A stretch of 64,000 nucleotides of DNA. Source: Papilionanthe hookeriana x Papilionanthe teres. Taxonomy: Eukaryota > Streptophyta > Magnoliopsida > Asparagales > Orchidaceae. Positions 1 to 11,300 of this stretch are shown piece by piece; within the stretch, counting starts at the first letter, position 1; each line of letters begins with the position of its first letter. The position numbers and the translations under genes are program-made. The stretch covers positions 121,701,738 to 121,765,737 of the forward strand of contig CM040423.1 in assembly GCA_022702705.1 (NCBI GenBank), read 5' to 3'. The notes beneath the pieces are model-generated. The model worked only from the letters and a program-made list of their open reading frames with translations, had not been told where the DNA came from and did not search any database.

Positions 1-358
1 CCTCTTTCATGATAGGATTTAATCTTCTTTGCGGTTCAATAGTAGTTTTAAAATTTTCTTCCATTAAAATTCTATGCATACAAATGGAAGGGCTTATACC
101 TCTTATATCAGTAATAGTCCAACCAAAAGCTTTCTTATAATTCTTTAACACACATAGTAGTTTTTCTTCTTGATCTTTACTCGGCTCGTAAGAAATAATA
201 ACAGGTAAAGTTAACGAATTTCCAAGAAACACATATTTTAAATGTGAAGGTAACATTTTTAATTGCAGTTCAAGGGCTTTTTTAATTGATGGTAAAAGTA
301 TATCATTTTGAGTTATGTCTAAAGTTTCCCAGTTATATTTAATAAAATGAGTCTCTTC
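1..358 (-). pseudogene. Athila-type reverse transcriptase, N-terminal part (runs off the window)
   Basis: Minus-strand translation gives PSHLKYVFLGNS, then an acidic stretch with QEEKLL, then GWTITDIRGISPSICMHRI and EPQRRLNPIMKE. These are the conserved start of Athila-lineage RT, before the polymerase palm. There is no start codon because this is the interior of a gag-pol polyprotein. It lies in the same frame as the upstream protease but is separated from it by in-frame stops (TAA at 359-361, TAG at 554-556). The catalytic YxDD motif would lie outside the window. Having the RT start means this copy derives from an autonomous family, unlike the pol-less element A. Confidence 0.85.
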
Positions 359-1027
359 TTATTCTACTTCTTCATTTTCATTAGTTAAAAATTCAAATTT
401 TTCTTCAGAAATGACTTTACATTTTTCTTGATAATGTTTCTCAATTAAATAATCAATTATATCCATTAGATAACATTTCTCTTTGTCAGGGTACTTCATT
501 GATTTAAGAACATTGAATTTAATTTCTTGATCATTAACTCTCATTGTTAGTTCTCCCTATTGCACATCAATTATAACTCGTCCGGTAGCTAGAAAAGGTC
601 TCCATAAAATAATAGGTATCTCTTTATCTTCTTCCATATCAAGTACGATGAAATCTACAGGGAAGATAAATTTATCTACTTTAACAAGGACATCCTCTAT
701 AACTCCTTTAGGATAAGTGATAGATCTATCGCCTAATCGAAGGGTTACAGTGGTGGGAGTAATCTCTCCTAAATCCAATCTTTGAAAGATAGAAAATGGC
801 ATGAGATTAATACTTGCTCCTAAATCACATAAAGCTTTTCCACAAAATTTTTCTCCAATAGCACATGGTATAGTGAAACTTCCAGGATCCTTAAGCTTTT
901 CAGGTAATTTCTTTTGAATTATTGCACTACATTCTTCACTGAATGCAACAGTTTCAAAAGTTTTAAATTTTCGTTTCTTGCTTAAAATATCCTTCATAAA
1001 TTTTGTATAAGTTGGTATTTGTTCCAA
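359..1027 (-). pseudogene. Athila-type retropepsin and linker
   Basis: The aspartic protease domain occupies 557-1027. It shows CAIGEKFCGKALCDLGASIN with the active-site Asp in a Asp-Leu-Gly context, then YPKGVIEDVLVKV and PIILWRPFLATGR. In the family the last motif is usually GRPFLATGR, so Gly is replaced by Trp here. The enzyme would release capsid and pol proteins from the polyprotein. A TAG at 554-556 replaces what is normally a Lys codon after DVQ, and the linker (359-544, with MRVNDQEIKFNVLKSMKYP) follows in the same frame up to another stop. The Asp-Leu-Gly form is usual for this lineage, so it is not damage. Confidence 0.85.
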
Positions 1028-1039
1028 AGCTTCAGCAAA

Positions 1040-2614
1040 AGGTATGTTAATAGTAAGTTTTTTAAAAATTTCAAAGAACTTAGAAAATTGATGATCGAGT
1101 TTCTACTATTTAAGTCTTTGAGGAAAAGGTGGTGGTGGTTTTTCAACTTCCACATTAATAGGTATAACAGTCCGATCTTAAGTAAGAGAGAGAGTTTCTT
1201 TAGGTTTTTCAATCTCTTCAACCTCAATCACTTTTTTAATTTCATTGTGCATTCTTTCTTTTAATTCCTTTCCACTTCTAAGTTGCACAGCCTTAATATG
1301 TTCAAGTTCTTTTCCAGTTTCCTTTGGATTAATTTCAACATTACTAGGAAGTGTTCCTACAGATCTGTTATTAATTAAAGTAGCAATTTGCCCCATTTGA
1401 TTTTCAATATTACGAATAGCAGTATTTTGATTTTGTAATCGATTATTCATTTGTAAAATTAATTCTTCTATTGATAACTTTTTCTCGTTGATTATTAAAT
1501 CCAGGAGGTTTATAATTTGGATTAACTTGATTATTCCAATTTTCAAGTGGGATGAGATTGATTATTACCCTATTGTTGTTGTGAATTATTCCAGTTAAAA
1601 TTAGGATGATTTTTCCACCCAGGATTATAATAATTTAAATAAGGATTATTTTTACTTGCAATAGCTTGTAAAGTTTCAATAGTCTGAGAATCTTCAATAT
1701 TAGCAGAGTTATTATGTGAAATATTAATTGCAACATTATCTAATTTTTTAGACATTGCTGCTACTTGTGAAGCTAGGATAGAAAAGGCTTCATTATCGTG
1801 AATAATTGCCATCTTATTAGGATTAATCCTTTCGGAAGGACATTGAAAATTGTTATTAGCCATTTCTTCAATTAAAGTGTAAGCTTCTTCATATGATTTA
1901 GACATTAAAGAACCTCCAGCAACAGCATCAATAATTGATTTTAAAGATCCAATTAATCCATTGTAAAATGTTTGAATAATTAACCAATTAGGTAAAGCAT
2001 GATGAGGACATTTTCTTAATAGTTCTTTAAATCTTTCCCAAGTTTCATATATTGTCTCCTCGTCAAATTGACTAAACGAAGTAATATCATTTCTTAATTT
2101 AGCAGTTTTAGAAGGAGGAAAATATTTAACAAGGAATTTTTATGCCATTTCAACCCATGTTTTAATAGAACAGGTTGCTAATGAGTTTAACCACATCTTC
2201 GCTTTATCTCTTAAGGAAAAAGGAAAGAGTCTAAGTCTAATAGCATCATCTGAAACATTGTTATATTTAAAGATAGCATAAATTTCTAAAAAACTAATAA
2301 GGTGTAAATTTGGATCCTCATTTGGTGTTCCACCAAATTGATTGTTTTGCACCATTTGAATAATAGACGGTTTAAGTTCAAAAGAATTAGCATCTACAGT
2401 GGGTATTTGAATACTACTATGAAATTCATCAACCTGTAGGGTTAGCATAATCCCTTAATGGTTTATAAACATTTTGATCATTAAGTTCAATTGGATTTTG
2501 TAAAGTAGCCATTTCTTGAAATTTTTGAATTTGTTTTCCCTTTTTAATTTTTCTAATTGTTCTTTCTAGTTCAAAATCTAAAGGTATTAATCCTTCAGAA
2601 CCAAAACTATGCAT
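1040..2614 (-). pseudogene. Athila-type gag, frameshifted
   Basis: Gag forms the virus-like particle that packages element RNA in the cytoplasm. The N-terminus lies at 2429-2614 (a start before HSFGSEGLIPLDFELERTIR and PLRDYANPTG). The capsid core at 2140-2448 carries NQFGGTPNEDPNLHL and DAIRLRLFPFSLRDKAK. Next come WERFKELLRKCPHH and the 1570-1905 segment with SYEEAYTLIEEMA, and an Asn/Gln-rich stretch before the protease linker (1178-1546). The pieces lie in two frames and there is an in-frame stop near 2139, so at least two indels and one nonsense change have accumulated. No zinc knuckle is visible. Confidence 0.82.
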
Positions 2615-2729
2615 AAAACAAATAAAGCAAGGAATAAACTATTTTTTTATATATTATTTATTTTATATATATTTATTTTATGTTTTTTTTAAAGATAATA
2701 TTTAAAAATTATACCTCTTCTATTCCTTT

Positions 2730-2745
2730 CCCGACAACGGCGCCA
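2730..2745 (-). other. Primer binding site, tRNA-Asp type (Athila)
   Basis: On the minus strand this reads TGGCGCCGTTGTCGGG, the Athila-lineage primer site that pairs with the 3' end of tRNA-Asp. It lies 6 bases inside the LTR edge at 2752, with gag about 115 bases further on. Confidence 0.85.
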
Positions 2746-2751
2746 AAAACC

Positions 2752-3580
2752 TGACCTGATTTTTTGTATTTCCAAATACAAGGATTTGTTACCACTGCTA
2801 AAAAATTTAAGTTCTGGCAAAGGCGCGAAACACTTGACCCCGGATAACTTGCTATATAGATGTGTACCAAATTTTAATTACAGCAATAAGATTAAATAAA
2901 ACTTGATTACTACTGAATGCTAGGCCGTTAATGTTTAATATTTTTCAAATATATATTTATATAGCAAAATATAATTTTAAAAAAAAATATTTTATATACT
3001 TTTTGGGTACAACGTAAGTATACGTATTGTTTCAAGTAATATAGGGTTTTAAAACAAAGACCCTAGTATCGATCCCACGGGGAAAAATATGGTAATAAAT
3101 TTTTAAATATTATATTTCAAAATTTTTTGTATTTTAATCTAACTATAAATTATTTATTATTTACTAGATGCAGATAAAGAGAACAATAATAAGAAAATGA
3201 TTTTGTGAAATTTTATATAAAACAAACAACTTTCTTTTCTTCAATTAATCCAAGATTTTTAAGATAATTTAATATTCGTTGGAGAATCTATTTTATGGTA
3301 TTGTGCCAAATAGAATCATTTCTATTCTTTACCCTTTGATCCAGGCGCAAAGAACATTGGCTAATCTACAGATGAGGTCCGGATGTATTGTTAGTAGAAT
3401 GGGTTAATCTAGGCTCACACTACTAGATGTCTAAGGGTGGCTATGGTCGACCCTACTAGTGACCCTTTCTTTATCTATAAATTAAATTATAAGAATTTAG
3501 TCCGTCACTCTAAAAAATTATCAATTCTACACCCTTTAAATCTTATCTTCCTATTTCTTTACCCTTTCCTTGTCTAAGGG
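2752..3580 (-). repeat. Athila-like LTR, truncated (U5 side kept)
   Basis: Begins TGACCTGAT next to the primer site. At 3013-3085 it has the block containing GTAAGTATACGTATTG and GTATCGATCCCACGGGG, which recurs in LTR A (about 19553-19625) and LTR B (about 21355-21425). It loses similarity near 3565-3580, where the other LTRs continue for another 0.9-1.0 kb. The start of transcription and the U3 part are therefore missing. Confidence 0.75.
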
Positions 3581-3589
3581 TCAGTCGAT

Positions 3590-4848
3590 AACCGGCCGAG
3601 GCCGTTGGTAGTTCCGTCGAGGTTGTTGATAGCTGGATCGCTGTCGCTCCGCCGTATTTGCATTGGCTATTTGCCCTTATCAACTGCCGCGATGATCCCA
3701 GATTTCTTTTCAAATGTCTTCATAGGCTTCTGTTTGTCTGTTTTGTCGACAAAACATAGTTGCTTTGCTTCCTCTTGCAAGCTTCTAGCCTTGCTTAACA
3801 ACTTCTCGAAAGTCTTAATTGTAAATCCCTTAAGGAGAAGTGCTATCGGGCCATGAATGCTTTTAAGAAAGATACCGACTGCATGCTACTCTTGTAGCTG
3901 TGGCTCACACTTCATGCTTAGATTTCTCCATCGAAGTATGTAGTCCACTAAAGTCTCGTTCGGTTTCTGTTTCTCCACCACTAAGTCACCGTGGTGATAT
4001 GGTGCTGAGCTCCGGCAAACCGTTTCACGAAGAGATTTTCTAATTCTGAAAAATGTCTTTACCGAACCGTTCGGTAACTTTGCATACCAATTGAAGGCGA
4101 TCACTAACAGTGGCTGACGAACTGTCGGAAGAGTAAGGCGTCACTTACACCGAAGTTGCAACAACTATCACGAAAATGTGCAACATGTTGTCGAGGATTT
4201 TCGGTACCATCAAAAGTCTTGAACAGAGGTGGTACGAAGCCTTTTGGGTAATGTACTGCATCAAATTCTTAGGGGTAAGGTCTACCCGTCTGAATAGATG
4301 CTCCGCTCTTAGAGTGTGCTAAGGCTTCTCGCACCTGCTGTTCTACCATGTTCTTGATGTCCTTCTCTGGAATCATATTATGAGTAGAGTCTTTCATTGG
4401 CTGATCGTCTCCGTTAACGGATGTAATCTATTTTCCTCTGTCTGTAATATGAATAACTTCTGGAGGCGTTTCTCTTGGGGGTTGAGCTTGACTCTGAAGA
4501 GTGGCTAGGGCTGCAGCCATCTCTTCCATCATTTTTACCATTTGAGAGATTGTATCATCTTTTTCTCGAATTTGTGCCCTTAATGCTTCCGATTCATCTC
4601 TCTGCAGCTGCCGGAGCACCTTGCGAAGCTGACGATGCTCGTGTCTCGACCATGTTGATCTCCACATATTCGTCATCCATGAACTCCGACGAGTCAACTT
4701 CATCTCCAAACGTTTCTTCTCTTTCTCTTGCCAATGGTTGAATATCGGTTCTTAGCTTTTCCATAGCGTCCTCCAATGGTCTTTTTCGTGCGGTTTCGCA
4801 GTTATCATGCGATGGCTGTTGGATTTCCTTCTTAGAAGTCCCCTTCAT
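3590..4848 (-). pseudogene. Tat/Ogre gag, frameshifted and truncated
   Basis: The open N-terminal part at 4594-4848 starts MKGTSKKEIQQP and contains acidic FMDDEYVEINMVE. A coiled-coil-like stretch (4428-4709: QLRKVLRQLQRDESEAL, EKDDTISQMVKMMEEM) and the capsid core follow, with PKGFVPP, TENPRQHVAHFRDSC, ALLFRQFVS and FNWYAKLPNGSVKTF. The 3886-4104 segment has HHGDLVVEKQKPNETLVDYI and RWRNLSMKCEPQLQE. Here the codon at 3967-3969 is a normal CAG Gln, whereas elements 2 and 3 both have TAG at this place. Several frame changes and stops are present, and the nucleocapsid end is lost at the Athila junction. Confidence 0.8.
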
Positions 4849-5097
4849 TGCGGTGGCGCTCTCTTCGGACTCGAGTCTCCTGACGAGACTTTCCTTTTCA
4901 GGTCATTGTTTCGGTCTTAATTGGCCAGTAGTAGGACGTCATACCATCCTTCTAGCAGCAGAAGACATAGGACAGGATGGTTTGTCGGCTGAATGCTGGA
5001 AGGTGGTATCCTCCCTGATCTGTAATCCTAAAACAATAACAGGTGGACTAGCCTTCATCTTCTTATTTGGCTTTTCTGTGGCGCTCACGGGTTCTAC

Positions 5098-5925
5098 TCA
5101 CGACCAAAGACGGGACTTGGCTGGCACCCGCCCTGTTCTTCTTAAAATCTCAGATACATGACATTTCTCTCTCTTTGCTAACTTCTCTATCACAGTCTGT
5201 AGTCGGGCAAATGGTGTAGTCCTAGTCCTTTTCTTTCGGCTGTCGCTATAGTATGCGGGTCGAGGTAATGCAGAAGCAATTTTGCGGACATTTTCCTCGT
5301 CAACTGCGGAGGAGAGGGGATGGAATCTACTTCCCTCCAAAAGCGGTGTATACTCAGGCAATGGTATGTACTCAGGTAGTGGTGTGTACTTAGGGATTTC
5401 TTCCAAGAAAGCAACTTCAACAGCTCTGGCTTTTTTATCAATCTTTCTTCCTCTGTTTCTTCTCTGAGTCCGTGTTAGGGGTGGAACCCTTGAACTGGAC
5501 CCAATTTGAAAAACAGAAGGTCTCGCACAGAGATCTGTACCCTCCACGGTAACATGCTCGTTACAAATTTGAATTTCCTTCCCTTTTAGTTTGGCAGAAG
5601 CCGGGGTAGGTGCAGAGACGACAAGACCGGTGCGGGTAGAGATAACAGTTCTCCTATGGACAGTAGTATTCCTCTCAGCTGGAACCCTTTGCAGGGGAGG
5701 GAACTCTTGAGTTGATTTGAGGTTGAACTCGATTAAAGGTCTTTCGCTTCGGATACTTTGTCCGTAAGTGTGAAAAGGGTAACGTCCATGATCTTGACAT
5801 TTGTGTTCTCGAATCCTCGCCCAAAACGAGATGATCCCATTGTCGAGCAGCTCATCCTTGTACACAGCGAAGTCCAGTCCATTGGTGAAGGAGAAAATCA
5901 GCTCTGGGGCAGACAGTTTCTGCAA
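5098..5925 (-). CDS. Tat/Ogre ORF1 protein (unknown function, upstream of gag)
   Basis: Open frame of 275 codons between leader and gag, the position of the extra ORF1 that defines Ogre-type elements. The longest frame begins at a TTG preceded by CTACCTTGCAG, which looks like a splice acceptor; no ATG is near. The N-terminal part has FSFTNGLDFAVYKDELLDNG. The middle is Ser/Thr/Pro-rich, followed by the basic signature SSRVPPLTRTQRRNRGRK, a repeat-like run of PEYTPLPEY units, and a basic C-terminus (DSRKKRTRTTPFARLQ). No enzymatic motif is seen. The basic signature suggests nucleic-acid binding, but this is inference. The same signature recurs in the ORF before AlkB at 61249-61296. Confidence 0.7.
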   Translation of the reverse strand: MQKLSAPELIFSFTNGLDFAVYKDELLDNGIISFWARIREHKCQDHGRYPFHTYGQSIRSERPLIEFNLKSTQEFPPLQRVPAERNTTVHRRTVISTRTGLVVSAPTPASAKLKGKEIQICNEHVTVEGTDLCARPSVFQIGSSSRVPPLTRTQRRNRGRKIDKKARAVEVAFLEEIPKYTPLPEYIPLPEYTPLLEGSRFHPLSSAVDEENVRKIASALPRPAYYSDSRKKRTRTTPFARLQTVIEKLAKREKCHVSEILRRTGRVPAKSRLWS

Positions 5926-6425
5926 GGTAGATTCTAATTTTCAATCCCAAGTTATGCTTCTTTTCATCAGGAAGAAAAGAAAAGAATCGAAAAGAGTCCA
6001 AACACATTTTTGTTCATGTATTTATAAAAAAGGAATTATTTGTTAAAAGAGTCGTTCATTAGAGGGTTTGTTTATTAGGAACAGAATGTTCAAAGGTGTA
6101 GAGAAGGTAAGGAATCTGATTCAAAATTGGAAAGGAAGAGAAAGTCTCATGCAAGACTTCTCGACTAGAAGGACCGCTCCTAAACTAACACCTATTGGGG
6201 GTCCAACCCTCCTCGTAAAAGAGGTAAAAGGATCTCGGAACCTCTCCGTTTAGGGGTGTCTAAACAAGTGGCTCCTAAATCCGAGAGGAGTTGGCTATAC
6301 TCGTTCAAGACGAAATGAACGGGGTATTCCAACGGAAGAATGGTAGTTTGGTCCACTAGGGTCATGGGCTCACTACCGATTTATGAAAGCAAAGCCATCT
6401 GATCAAAATGGAGAGAGGAACGTTT
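5926..6425 (-). other. Untranslated leader of Tat/Ogre element 1
   Basis: About 500 bases between primer site and ORF1 with no convincing ORF. It holds the 17-base ACACCTATTGGGGGTCC (plus strand, 6188-6204), a hairpin at 6248-6265, and a block next to the primer site (CACTAGGGTCATGGGCTCAC) shared with elements 2 and 3. Leader conservation suggests packaging or translation roles. Confidence 0.65.
6248..6265 (-). promoter_or_regulatory. Leader hairpin, 6-bp stem
   Basis: GTTTAG, six bases, then CTAAAC form a perfect stem. Elements 2 (32833-32854) and 3 (50032-50053) have an 8-bp version. Flanking CCTCTC and GAGAGG could extend it as an outer stem. Confidence 0.5.
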
Positions 6426-6443
6426 TCCCCAGCGGAGTCACCA
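6426..6443 (-). other. Primer binding site, tRNA-Arg type (Tat/Ogre)
   Basis: Minus strand reads TGGTGACTCCGCTGGGGA, one change from the TGGCGACTCCGCTGGGGA of element 3. This form of site is known from Ogre/Tat elements and pairs with tRNA-Arg. It lies about five bases from the LTR edge. Confidence 0.82.
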
Positions 6444-6535
6444 GAAGTTATCGGCATATTTTTAGGTTGTGTTGTGTTTTTGAAAAGGGGTCGCCTATAG
6501 AAATTGTCGGCGAATTTTAGATTTCAAATTTAATT

Positions 6536-6538
<3 letters not shown>

Positions 6539-6567
<29 letters not shown>
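6539..6567. repeat. (AT)n microsatellite
   Basis: Uninterrupted alternating AT for about 29 bases inside LTR 1. The corresponding site in the other two LTRs has only ATATG, so the expansion is specific to this copy. Confidence 0.95.
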
Positions 6568-6571
<4 letters not shown>

Positions 6572-8552
6572 AGAAAGTAGCATTTGATTTTGAAAATAAT
6601 TTTAAATTTGAAAATTTGAAGATATGAAATCAAACCGATCTCACATCCCAAATAGTTTATATAAATGAGAATAGACACACTACTTGATAATGGGGCTCGC
6701 TTAAATAAACTAGAAGATTTGTGACATCCGTTTGATCTCGCGAACCAATTTTATAAGCCGATGAAGTTCCCCTGCTTAATATAAATGAATTAAGCGGGGT
6801 TTATATTACTCGGGTTCTTAAAGTTCCCTATAAGGGCAAACCCCTATAGTTAATTACATCTTAAATGATGAGAATCATTTAAGAAAACTCTCGATAATGA
6901 TCAGTGGTTTTGCTCTCAAGAATTTCAAAGTTTAAGGTTTTCAAAGGATTGGATTTTTGAAATTTCAAAAGAGATTAGCTCAAATTTGGAACATTTATTT
7001 TCAGGAGTCCAAAGAAAGATAAGTAGGAGAAGCTGAGGATCTGAGAAGAATCTTGGCAACTTCCCAAACTATCCTATTGTTTGGCTCAGATTTAAGAAAA
7101 TCCTAATATTATCTGATATTTCAATCTTGCCAATTTTAATTAATTTGGACTTATATTTGTATGATAAAATCATACAAATAGCCTCGAAGATATGAGGGTT
7201 TAGGTAGTACCAAACGACTACCTCGGAATCCTAAGACTGGTTAGGGCTGAATTTACATGACATGATCATGCAAATGCCCAACGAAGAGTTGAGGCTTTAT
7301 GTTGCACTAGGCAAACTACCTCGAAATCCTATGGCTTTTTTGTTTAATTCTAGGAATGTTTAGCTGATGTAGACCCTAGTTTTGTTGATGATGATGGCCG
7401 TGCTGCCCACCATGCTCCGAGCTCCTTGTTGTTGCAGAGGTTTAGTTTTAGAAGTCATAAATCAGGAGATGAGAGAAGTGTTTTGGTTTAGAAATCTTAA
7501 AATTCAAGTGTTTTTAATATTTTAATTAAAATAAATCTTAAAGTTGATTATAACGAACCGATTAAGATCCCACTGTTCCGTCATCCCGGCAGACCGTTAT
7601 TTTCATTGAATTCACTTAGTCCAGATGAATTTGCTAAACTCAACTGAATGAGTTCCACACTTTCATTTAGACCATGGGAAATCCCGTTAGCAACACGTGG
7701 GTTACATCATCCGAGGTATTCTCGATCATTCAACGAGACGTTTTAATTTAGTTGTAATTGTAGTTCTGTTGTTGTATTTGTGATTAAATTTTGAGTTGTT
7801 TTATATTTTGAAATGTTGTGGCGGTGAATTTTATATTGCAGTGATTTTTAATTTAGTTTTAGTTTCAGTTCAGGGACTATCCTAAAGGTTTTAGTTTTCA
7901 CGCAACGATTGTTTATCATGCAAGAAAAGTAGAGTGCATTTCGTAATAAAGTAAATTGCAATAAAATAAAAGCGTACCTGGAGGGTCTTCACGTCATCCC
8001 AAGCTGCACTTAAAACACATGTTAAGTCATTTAAATATTTCAACAAGTACCTAGGTAAAGCTAAGGGAAAGGTTTTGGTTGTCTACAAAGTCCTAGTCCT
8101 ATAGCTAGTCATCTCCTATGACGTCTAAGTTCTTGTATTTTTAGTTTAAGGACGATTTTCTTCATCAAAGAACAATTAAGTTCAATTATTCTTATAAACA
8201 TCCTATCATATTGAGGAAGTGCTTAAGACGAGTCTTAAACATCTTTTCAATATTGCTAGGATTGTTCTAAGTCCAAATGGATTTAATTAATCAGGTGAAG
8301 TAATCATCCGAGGTTTAATTAAGTTTTGTTCTTTTGCTCAATGAACTATGATGTTTGAATATCCTATGAGTGAAGTGCCACTTCACCTAATACTCCATCT
8401 AGGAGTTATGATAACAAGAGCTTTTAAGGGCAAATGATGTTTTAGTGATTTGTGATTTAATTTAATTTTTGATTAATGGATTTAAGTTTGGAATAGTGTT
8501 CAAGTTGTTTTAGATTTCATTTTGAATTCTTTATGTCTTAAGTGATGTTATA

Positions 8553-8815
8553 TTTAATTCAACTTAATTTAATTTAATTTAATTTAATTTGGTTTAGTTT
8601 TATTTAATTTAATTCTAATTTAATTTGGTTTAATTTAATTTTAATTTAATTTAATTTTTATTTTAGTTTTGATTTTTATTTTAATTTAATTCTTGATTTA
8701 ATTTAATTTAATTTAATATGTTTTAATTTAATTTAATTTAATTTAATTTAATTTACTTTAATTTTAATTTAAATTTTAATTTAATTTTATTTTAATTTTA
8801 ATTTAATATTTTTTT
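8553..8815. repeat. TTTAA-type low-complexity block in LTR 1
   Basis: Imperfect iteration of TTTAATTTAA with occasional G or C. The same sequence type is much longer in the LTRs at 35760-36700 and 52890-53850. It carries no ORF. Confidence 0.85.
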
Positions 8816-10639
8816 TCTTTTTATGTTTTAAAGATGATTTAATTTAATTATTAAAGTATTAATTTAATTGAAATTTTGATTTAATTTAGTTTGGATATTT
8901 TAATTTTTAATTTAATTTAATGACTAAGTCTTTTAGTATTTTAAGTCTTAAATTTAGATTATCATTAGGAATTAAATATTATTGAAGTGATTAATTTAGG
9001 GATTTTTAAATTGAAGAATAAATATCTTCTTAAATAATATTCCAATTTTAATAATTTCAATTTTTATTAATCTTCCAAATTCAATTAATTGATTAATTAA
9101 GGTTTATTCTTAAAATTGATTGATGGGTTTCTACTCTTTAATTATTTAAATTTCAATCATCCAAATCAGATTAAGATCAACTATTTTACTCTTTTATTTT
9201 ATTAAGCCTAAAATTTTAATTAGAGGTTGAAAGTTTTAATTACCATTTTTGCCCTTCAAGCTTAATAATTCCATAACTCACCAAATTGAGCTTAAATGAA
9301 TTTGAAATTTTTATGTGGCTTCACTCACATGTCAATTAAGACATTAGAGGAGAAAATGTGATTTTTCTGTATTTAATTTATTTATATGATTATTTTTTGT
9401 GGAAAATAGGGATTTTCAAGGAAAATTTAATAAGATGACCAAGGAAAATTTTCTATCCTTACGAAAATTATGGGGCACTCCTAATGACCAGAGGACCATT
9501 TGAACAAATTTTAGTGATTTTTTGAATTTTATTTTATTTATTATAATTATTTTTATTTTTGGAGTATTAATTAATTTAAAAATAAAATAAAGGTTAAAAA
9601 ATGAATTTTATACTTTTCAAAAATCTTTCTAATATCAGAGAAACCGGAAACCAATTTTTATAATTTTTTGATTTTTCTTTGATTTATTAGAATTATTTTA
9701 GTGAAAAGGTTGAAAAATACATTTTTTAATATTAAAAATTACATTAAACCTTCAAAATTCAATATCTTATCCTAGGAACTTAAGAAAAATATTTGGTTTG
9801 TTCCTAAGTGTTTAGAATTCAAAATATGACATTTTGGTGATTTTTAATATTTTTGTGATCTTTATTATTTTTTAATTATTGAAATTATTAAAATATTGAT
9901 AAAAATCAACTTTTTTAGAAAATTATAATTTTAATTTTCCTAAGTTCCTCTGATATCAAAGAAACTCCAAAACTAATTTTGTGAATTTTTGAAAAGTATT
10001 TTGTGAGTCATAAATTTTTAAAGTTTGATTTCATTCATGGGGTTTAATTAACCCATTTGGTGGGGCTAACCAAGTCCAATTGATCTCAAATTTTTATGTG
10101 GTGTTCTCCTATCCCTAGAGGATGATGAAGAATTATTTTTAAGTTAATTTGATGAGTGTTTAACCCTAATTAATTAAAGTTCAATTTTGGGTGTTTAGGC
10201 CAATTAGGGTTGTTCAAAGTGAATTAGCTCAAAAATTATTTTTCCTAGGTCCCTCTGATCATAAGAAACATCACCAAATTTTCCTAGAATTTATTTCTCA
10301 ACATGCTAATTATTGGAATTAAAATACTCAAAATAGTAACATGAACTTGAAAAATCAATAACTTCTTGTAGGAATGGCCTCTGACCTTGGAAAATTCAGG
10401 GAATGTTTCCAAGTTCAGAGGCTTCAAAAGCCCTATGGTCTTATGCCATGGTGAATTTCCTATATGCATGGAGAATTGAAATAGTGCAGAGAGTAAATAA
10501 ATTATTAAAAATAAAATGCTTAATGAAATTACTTGATATCTTTTCCACATTATTCTCCTCTGTTCACTGAGCAAGAGGGTATTTTTATTTTTTTTTTGTG
10601 ATTTTTCTACACAAAGTTATGAATTTTTGAAGCTCTGGG

Positions 10640-10654
10640 TATTTATTAAATAAG
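10640..10654 (-). promoter_or_regulatory. Putative TATA box of LTR 1
   Basis: Minus strand has TTATTTAATAAATAC. It aligns with the cleaner CTTTATAAAG of the other LTRs through the downstream shared CTACAC-AAGTT-TGA sequence. It would fire leftwards into R-U5 and the leader. Inferred from alignment and position only. Confidence 0.45.
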
Positions 10655-10679
10655 AAAAATCCCTATTTTCCTACTTATC

Positions 10680-11300
10680 CACGCGGTGCTGACTCAACCT
10701 CGGTGTCTCCGAAAGGCCATGCGGCGTGTTTTGATTCAGCGTCGCCATCAGACTCAACGCTCCAGGGGCCCGTGGTTCATGTCCCATTGCTCCGTCTGGC
10801 GCAATCCTGGCCGTCCACTCGATACACGCGTGATCCAACGGTTCCCAGTCATCGTCTACGACTGGTGTGAACCCGTGACCGTCAACCTTCTAACCCTAAT
10901 TTCTCACTCGATTCTCAATGGATTTTCGAGTTCTTATGCTCTATGGATTCGTCTTGAAGAGACGAACACATCCATATGATAAACATGTATTGAAATTGAC
11001 CCAAACTAAATTGAGAATCTCTGGAAGCTCGGGAGGAAGAGTTAGTCCATACCTTTGCTCAGAGAAGTGAAGCTTCGATCTGAGAGTTGTGTCACGTTTT
11101 ATTGGGTCCAAACAAGCTCCAGATGAAGTCCTCGGCTCGGTGAATTGTCTAGGTATGATTTCGACCAAGCCCGATCACAAAGCTTGGAGGCTGGAAGCAA
11201 TGGCTGGCCTGGTGAGGGGGCTTTTAGGGGGAAACCTCTTCTCTTGGTCTGGTGAAGGTGTAGGACCAATCAATTTAGGGATTGGCTCACTGTGAAGAAG
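10680..11300 (-). promoter_or_regulatory. GC-rich U3 segment upstream of the putative TATA box
   Basis: A block richer in GC than the rest of the LTR, with CACGCGTGATCCAACGG and several CpGs. It lies immediately upstream, in the sense direction, of the TATA-like site at 10640. The other two giant LTRs have TTATT-rich sequence at this place instead. It is a candidate enhancer or promoter region. Short plus-strand ORFs here (10686-10979, 11089-11295, 11314-11538) resemble no known protein. Confidence 0.4.

Larger units (their letters stand above)
1..3580 (-). mobile_element. Athila-like Ty3/gypsy element, truncated at both ends
   Basis: Read on the minus strand, the order is LTR remnant, primer site, gag, protease and the start of reverse transcriptase, which leaves the window on the left. 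Phrases in gag (DAIRLRLFPFSLRDKAK) and protease (ALCDLGASINLMP) are typical of the plant Athila lineage. The right edge near 3580 abuts Tat/Ogre gag sequence, and the LTR stops about halfway, so the element was cut by a deletion or rearrangement. In-frame stops show that this copy is defective. The right boundary is uncertain by about 20 bases. Confidence 0.88.

Noticed and set aside
1019..1264. Plus-strand ORF MFQSFSKRYVNSKFF... opposite gag/protease
   Set aside because: Shadow of the AT-rich antisense of gag; no family similarity. The same holds for plus-strand frames opposite RT and integrase at 26757-28229 and 43915-45306.
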